This document shows, in pieces, positions 13,275 to 16,415 of a DNA stretch of 16,415 bases; the stretch's first letter is position 1; every line of letters starts with the position of its first letter. Source of the stretch: an uncultured Lachnospiraceae bacterium (lineage in GTDB: Bacteria; Bacillota; Clostridia; Lachnospirales; Lachnospiraceae); contig CAJOQO010000254.1 in NCBI GenBank assembly GCA_905236545.1, positions 1 through 16,415 of the forward strand, read 5' to 3'. The notes below the pieces were generated by a model that was not told where the DNA came from, did no database searches, and saw only the letters and a program-made list of their open reading frames with translations. A program made the position numbers and the translations under genes.

Positions 13275-13335
13275 CCCGGTACAGGTGTTTTGCGGGAATG
13301 CTCCGCAGCGGGCTTTCGCATAGAGGTTTGATGAC

Positions 13336-14892
13336 ATGGAAAAAAGACAGCGTACGGTTACAGAGCGGGAGATCAGCCGCAGAAGATCCATGCTTCTTCT
13401 GAAGTGCCTGATCGCCGTACTGATCTTCGTTTCTGTCGGTATGCTGATCTGGCTGATCTATGATACGCAGTTTAAGGAGCATGGGAATCCCTGGACAAAA
13501 GCGGGAAAAGAGCTGCCTGCCGTTGAAGCGGGCGGAAATCTTTCTGCGAGCCAGGGGTCTTCTGACGGGAATCAGGAGCCTTCCGGCAGCGGGAACCCCG
13601 CGGAGCCTGACGCGGCAGCCGCGGCGGGCGGAGAGAGTTCCTCCGGCGGGGAAGGCAGTGATGCGGCGCCCGCTGCATCCGCAGAGGAAGAGGGAGAAGA
13701 GCCGATAGAGGCGAAGGCCAATCGAATGGCCTCACAGTATGACTATGACGGTGCGATTGCGCTTTTGAAAGGACAGCCCGGATTTGACAGGGATGAACGT
13801 CTCAAGAGTCTCGCTGCCACTTATGAGTCGACGAAGGAAACCTGCACGCCGTATCCCCTTGAGCAGATCACGCACGTATTTTTCCACTCGCTGGTTTATG
13901 ATACCGCCAGGGCATTTGACGGTGACGCATCTGAAGCGGGTTACAATCAGGTCATGACGACCGTCAGGGAGATGGATTCGATCCTGCAGCAGATGTACAA
14001 CCGGGGATTCGTTATGATCAGCCTGCATGACATGGTTGAGTTTGACGAGTCGGGACAGCTGCATCAGAAGGAGATTCTGCTTCCGCCCGGCAAAACGCCT
14101 TTTGTGCTGAGCCAGGATGACTGCAGCTATTACCATTACATGGACGGAGACGGCTTCCCGCAGAAGCTGGTCGTTACAGAAGACGGGAAGGTGAAGAATT
14201 CTTACCGGGAAGAGGACGGATCCATTTCGATCGGAGACTATGACGTTGTCCCGATCGTTGACACATTCGTGGAGCAGCATCCGGACTTTTCCTACCATGG
14301 ACATAAAGGGATCATAGCCCTGACGGGATATGAAGGCGTCCTGGGTTACCGCACGGATGAGGTTTATAAAACCCGGCAGGCAGACCGTATCACAGAATTC
14401 CAGCAGAAATTCTTCGAGGAGAATCCGGACTTTGACTTTGACCGTGAGGTTATGGAAGCGACGAAAGTAGCGGATGCGATGAAGGCGGAGGGATGGGAAT
14501 TCGCTTCTCATACCTGGGGCCATATCAATCCGGGAACCTGTTCGATGGAAAGCCTTCAGAGGGATTCGGACCGCTGGGAGAACTGGGTTGCTCCGGTCGT
14601 TGGAGAAACGGATGTACTGATCTTCGCATTTGGCGCGGACATCAGTGACTGGCATCCCTATACCATGGACAATCCATATTTTGCCCATTATAAATCGATG
14701 GGATTCAATATATTCTGCAACGTTGACGCAAGTCAGAAATGCTGGGTGCAGATCGGGGCGGATTATCTCAGGCAGGCAAGGAGAAATCTGGATGGATACC
14801 GGATGTATTACACGCCGGATCTGATCTCTGACCTGTACGATGTCAGTCTGGCGTGGGATGACAGCAGGCCAACGCCGGTTCCGGAGATGTAA
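13336..14892 (+). CDS. Membrane-anchored polysaccharide-deacetylase-like protein
   Basis: A probable extracellular CE4/NodB-type deacetylase of 518 residues. It has a basic N-terminus, one membrane anchor (about 19-42), a Gly/Ser/Ala/Glu-rich linker (50-125), a short helical region (about 126-165), then the catalytic part. Metal-binding candidates are Asp261-Asp262 in LSQDDCSYY (motif 1, normally TFDDG) and HTWGH with His392 and His396 (motif 2, normally HSxxHP). Motifs 1 and 2 are about 130 residues apart, whereas classical CE4 enzymes have roughly 50, so the domain carries a large insertion (about 270-380) and motif 1 is non-standard. The substrate could be peptidoglycan or another surface glycan. 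ATG 13336 follows AGAGG by 9 nt; an out-of-frame ATG lies at 13331. No terminator follows, so readthrough into pyrC is possible. Fold likely, activity unproven. Confidence 0.78.
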   Translation: MEKRQRTVTEREISRRRSMLLLKCLIAVLIFVSVGMLIWLIYDTQFKEHGNPWTKAGKELPAVEAGGNLSASQGSSDGNQEPSGSGNPAEPDAAAAAGGESSSGGEGSDAAPAASAEEEGEEPIEAKANRMASQYDYDGAIALLKGQPGFDRDERLKSLAATYESTKETCTPYPLEQITHVFFHSLVYDTARAFDGDASEAGYNQVMTTVREMDSILQQMYNRGFVMISLHDMVEFDESGQLHQKEILLPPGKTPFVLSQDDCSYYHYMDGDGFPQKLVVTEDGKVKNSYREEDGSISIGDYDVVPIVDTFVEQHPDFSYHGHKGIIALTGYEGVLGYRTDEVYKTRQADRITEFQQKFFEENPDFDFDREVMEATKVADAMKAEGWEFASHTWGHINPGTCSMESLQRDSDRWENWVAPVVGETDVLIFAFGADISDWHPYTMDNPYFAHYKSMGFNIFCNVDASQKCWVQIGADYLRQARRNLDGYRMYYTPDLISDLYDVSLAWDDSRPTPVPEM

Positions 14893-14915
14893 AACCCTTG
14901 GGAACTGTCACGGAT

Positions 14916-14932
14916 GCCGCGCTGAGCGCGGC
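14916..14932 (+). promoter_or_regulatory. GC-rich hairpin in the pyrC leader
   Basis: GCCGCGC and its exact complement (14916-14922, 14926-14932) leave a 3-nt loop, 12 nt before the AGGAGGT ribosome binding site. There is no T tract. It could influence translation or mark a processing site. No PyrR-binding or T-box pattern was seen. Confidence 0.4.
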
Positions 14933-14956
14933 CGGAAGTATACGCAGGAGGTATCT

Positions 14957-16315
14957 ATGCAGATCCTTATCAGGCACGGTCGTTTACTGGATCCGGAATC
15001 GGATACAGACAGGGTAACGGATATTCTGATCGAGGACGGAAAGGTCACGAGGATCGGAGATGACCTGACGTTTCCCGCTCCTTACAGGCGGGAGGTGGTG
15101 ATGGCTGTCGGCGGCGGAGGGGACGTTTCCTCTGATGACTCGATGGAGATCGATGCGTCCGGATGCTGGGTCATGCCGGGGCTGGTCGATCTTCACGTCC
15201 ATCTGCGGGATCCGGGCCTGACCTACAAGGAAGACATCGGTACAGGATCGGAAGCGGCGGCCCGCGGCGGGTATACTACGATCTGCGCCATGCCGAACAC
15301 AAGACCCGTGATCGACATGCCGGACAAGGTAAATTATGTCCGGTTTAAGGCAGCGGCCCTTTCTCCGATTCACGTGATGCAGATCGGCGCGATCACGAAA
15401 GGACAGAAGGGAGAACAGCTGGCGGATATCCGTGGGATGGTCGACGCGGGATCTCCTGCGATTTCCGAGGATGGAAAGAGCGTCATGAACGCGAAAATTG
15501 CGCTGGAGGCATTTCGCGAGGCAGCCAGCCTGAAGATTCCGGTCTGCGCGCACTGTGAGGATAAAAACCTTGTGAATGGCGGCGTGGTCAATGACGATCC
15601 TAACGCGAAGCGGCTGAATCTGCCCGGGATCACGAATTCAACGGAGGACGTGATAACCGCGCGGGATCTGGTGCTGGCGGCGGAGACCGGCGCCCACCTG
15701 CATCTGTGTCATGTGTCGACCCGGGGCGCGGTGGAGATGATCCGTGTCGCGAAGGCACATGGCGTACATGTGACGGCGGAGGTCTGTCCGCATCATTTTT
15801 CCATGACCAGCGACGATATTCCAAGAGACAATCCCCAATACAAGATGAACCCGCCTCTGCGCACTCCGCAGGACAGGGACGCGCTGATAGAGGGACTTCG
15901 GGACGGAACCATTGACTGTATCGCTACGGACCATGCTCCGCACGCGGCTAATGAGAAGTTCGGGTCCATGAAGACCTGCGCGTTCGGGATAGTCGGGCTT
16001 GAGACGGCGGTCGCGCTTACGGTGACGAAGCTGGTGGAGCCGGGGATACTGACGCCTCTTCAGATGGCGCAGGTCATGAGCACCGGCCCCGCAAGGGCAT
16101 TTGACCTTATGGACCAGTATGGAGACGGAAAGATAGCTGAGGGCAATCCGGCGGATATCGTGGTTATCGATCCCGGCCAGGAGTGGGTGATCGATAAGAG
16201 GAAGTTCGCATCCAAAGGATCTAACACACCGTTTGACGGCTGGAAAGTGAGAGGCCGTGTTAAGTGGACGATCTGCGAGGGAGAGATTGTGTACCATGAT
16301 GAGCCGGGGAACTGA
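14957..16315 (+). CDS. pyrC: Dihydroorotase
   Basis: A zinc metalloenzyme that interconverts N-carbamoyl-L-aspartate and dihydroorotate in de novo pyrimidine synthesis. The 452-residue protein is a class I dihydroorotase: DLHVHLRDPG with metal ligands His80 and His82 and substrate Arg84, CAMPNTRP, CHVSTRGAVE (His252), PHHF (279-281), and the catalytic TDHAPH (Asp325, His326, His329). Compared with Bacillus PyrC there is an extra stretch of about 20 residues near 40-63 (AVGGGGDVSSDDS), in the small beta domain ahead of the barrel. The start ATG is set by AGGAGGT (14946-14952); an in-frame upstream GTG inside the previous gene is rejected. pyrF follows after 15 nt, so this is a pyrimidine operon. 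Confidence 0.96.
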   Translation: MQILIRHGRLLDPESDTDRVTDILIEDGKVTRIGDDLTFPAPYRREVVMAVGGGGDVSSDDSMEIDASGCWVMPGLVDLHVHLRDPGLTYKEDIGTGSEAAARGGYTTICAMPNTRPVIDMPDKVNYVRFKAAALSPIHVMQIGAITKGQKGEQLADIRGMVDAGSPAISEDGKSVMNAKIALEAFREAASLKIPVCAHCEDKNLVNGGVVNDDPNAKRLNLPGITNSTEDVITARDLVLAAETGAHLHLCHVSTRGAVEMIRVAKAHGVHVTAEVCPHHFSMTSDDIPRDNPQYKMNPPLRTPQDRDALIEGLRDGTIDCIATDHAPHAANEKFGSMKTCAFGIVGLETAVALTVTKLVEPGILTPLQMAQVMSTGPARAFDLMDQYGDGKIAEGNPADIVVIDPGQEWVIDKRKFASKGSNTPFDGWKVRGRVKWTICEGEIVYHDEPGN

Positions 16316-16330
16316 CAGGAGGAGATCAGA

Positions 16331-16415
16331 ATGATTGACAAGCTGGTGGAATCGATTCGCAGGACGAAGGCGCCAATCTGTGTGGGACTTGACCCGCAGC
16401 TTGGATTTATCCCCG
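16331..16415 (+). CDS. pyrF: Orotidine 5'-phosphate decarboxylase, 5' fragment
   Basis: Only the first 28 codons lie in the window. The product begins MIDKLVESIRRT and continues through PICVGLDPQLGFIP, the characteristic opening of the longer (about 300-residue) bacterial OMP decarboxylases, with VGLDP containing the first active-site Asp. The enzyme would convert OMP to UMP, the last step of de novo synthesis. AGGAGGAG (16317-16324) precedes the ATG by 6 nt, and the gene follows pyrC by 15 nt. The rest is outside the window. Confidence 0.88.
   Translation, partial: MIDKLVESIRRTKAPICVGLDPQLGFIP

Larger units (their letters stand above)
12791..13335. other. Repeat-rich region between DUF4364 and deacetylase-like genes
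   Basis: It contains an 11-nt tandem array (12836-12890), a possible minus-strand promoter (12925-12953), a possible plus-strand -10 TATGAT (13086-13091) without a good -35, a 15-nt tandem array (13132-13176) and a 23-nt imperfect duplication with 39-nt period (13213-13235 and 13252-13274). A GTG-initiated frame at 13129-13323 keeps both downstream repeats in phase but is not convincing as a gene. Confidence 0.6.

Noticed and set aside
13107..13391. Minus-strand frame with AFRSA repeats
   Set aside because: The repeats simply reflect the 15-nt DNA array and the frame overlaps the start of the deacetylase-like gene.
14840..14956. Upstream start for pyrC within the deacetylase-like gene
   Set aside because: The conserved dihydroorotase sequence begins at MQILIRHG, directly after AGGAGGT.

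Overview
This 16.4 kb window looks like a chromosomal segment from a Gram-positive Clostridia bacterium, most likely a Lachnospiraceae-type gut anaerobe. This is inferred from protein families rather than measured. The pointers are two L,D-transpeptidases with the clostridial/enterococcal PG_binding_4 + YkuD architecture, a DUF4364 regulator, an SH3 + SleB-like wall hydrolase, strong AGGAGG-type ribosome binding sites, and moderate GC with sigma-A-like promoters. No transposase, integrase, phage gene, tRNA, rRNA or CRISPR array was seen.

Layout: (1) 3-1187, the 3' part of a polytopic membrane protein with a Gly/Tyr/Gln-rich cytosolic head, closed by a hairpin. (2) 1468-5519, two related L,D-transpeptidases in tandem, each with its own promoter; the second has a very long cytosolic N-terminus. 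(3) 5656-6267, an ArsR-fold regulator with a lysine-rich repetitive tail. (4) 6633-9902, a compact operon of citrate synthase, 6-phosphofructokinase and a SpoU/TrmH RNA methyltransferase, with a strong promoter, a candidate operator at the start site, and a strong terminator overlapping the last codons. (5) 10269-12059, a secreted SH3 + cell-wall hydrolase with two tandem-repeat linkers. (6) 12191-12790 on the minus strand, a DUF4364 winged-helix protein facing the hydrolase across a 16-bp stem terminator. (7) 12791-13335, a repeat-rich intergenic region. (8) 13336-14892, a membrane-anchored polysaccharide-deacetylase-like protein. (9) 14957 to the window end, pyrC and the first codons of pyrF, the start of a pyrimidine operon.

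Functionally, much of the window concerns the cell envelope: 3-3 peptidoglycan cross-linking, wall hydrolysis and probably glycan deacetylation. It is interleaved with central carbon metabolism and pyrimidine synthesis. The distinctive feature is the density of short tandem repeats. Those in genes have unit lengths that are multiples of three (15, 24, 27 and 27 nt) and encode disordered inserts or tails in otherwise conserved enzymes. Two intergenic arrays (11 and 15 nt units) share the octamer CGGATCTG. I see no convincing multi-gene novel defence or mobile system; the interest lies in the repeats, the unusual accessory regions of the two Ldts and the deacetylase-like protein, and a few candidate regulatory sites.
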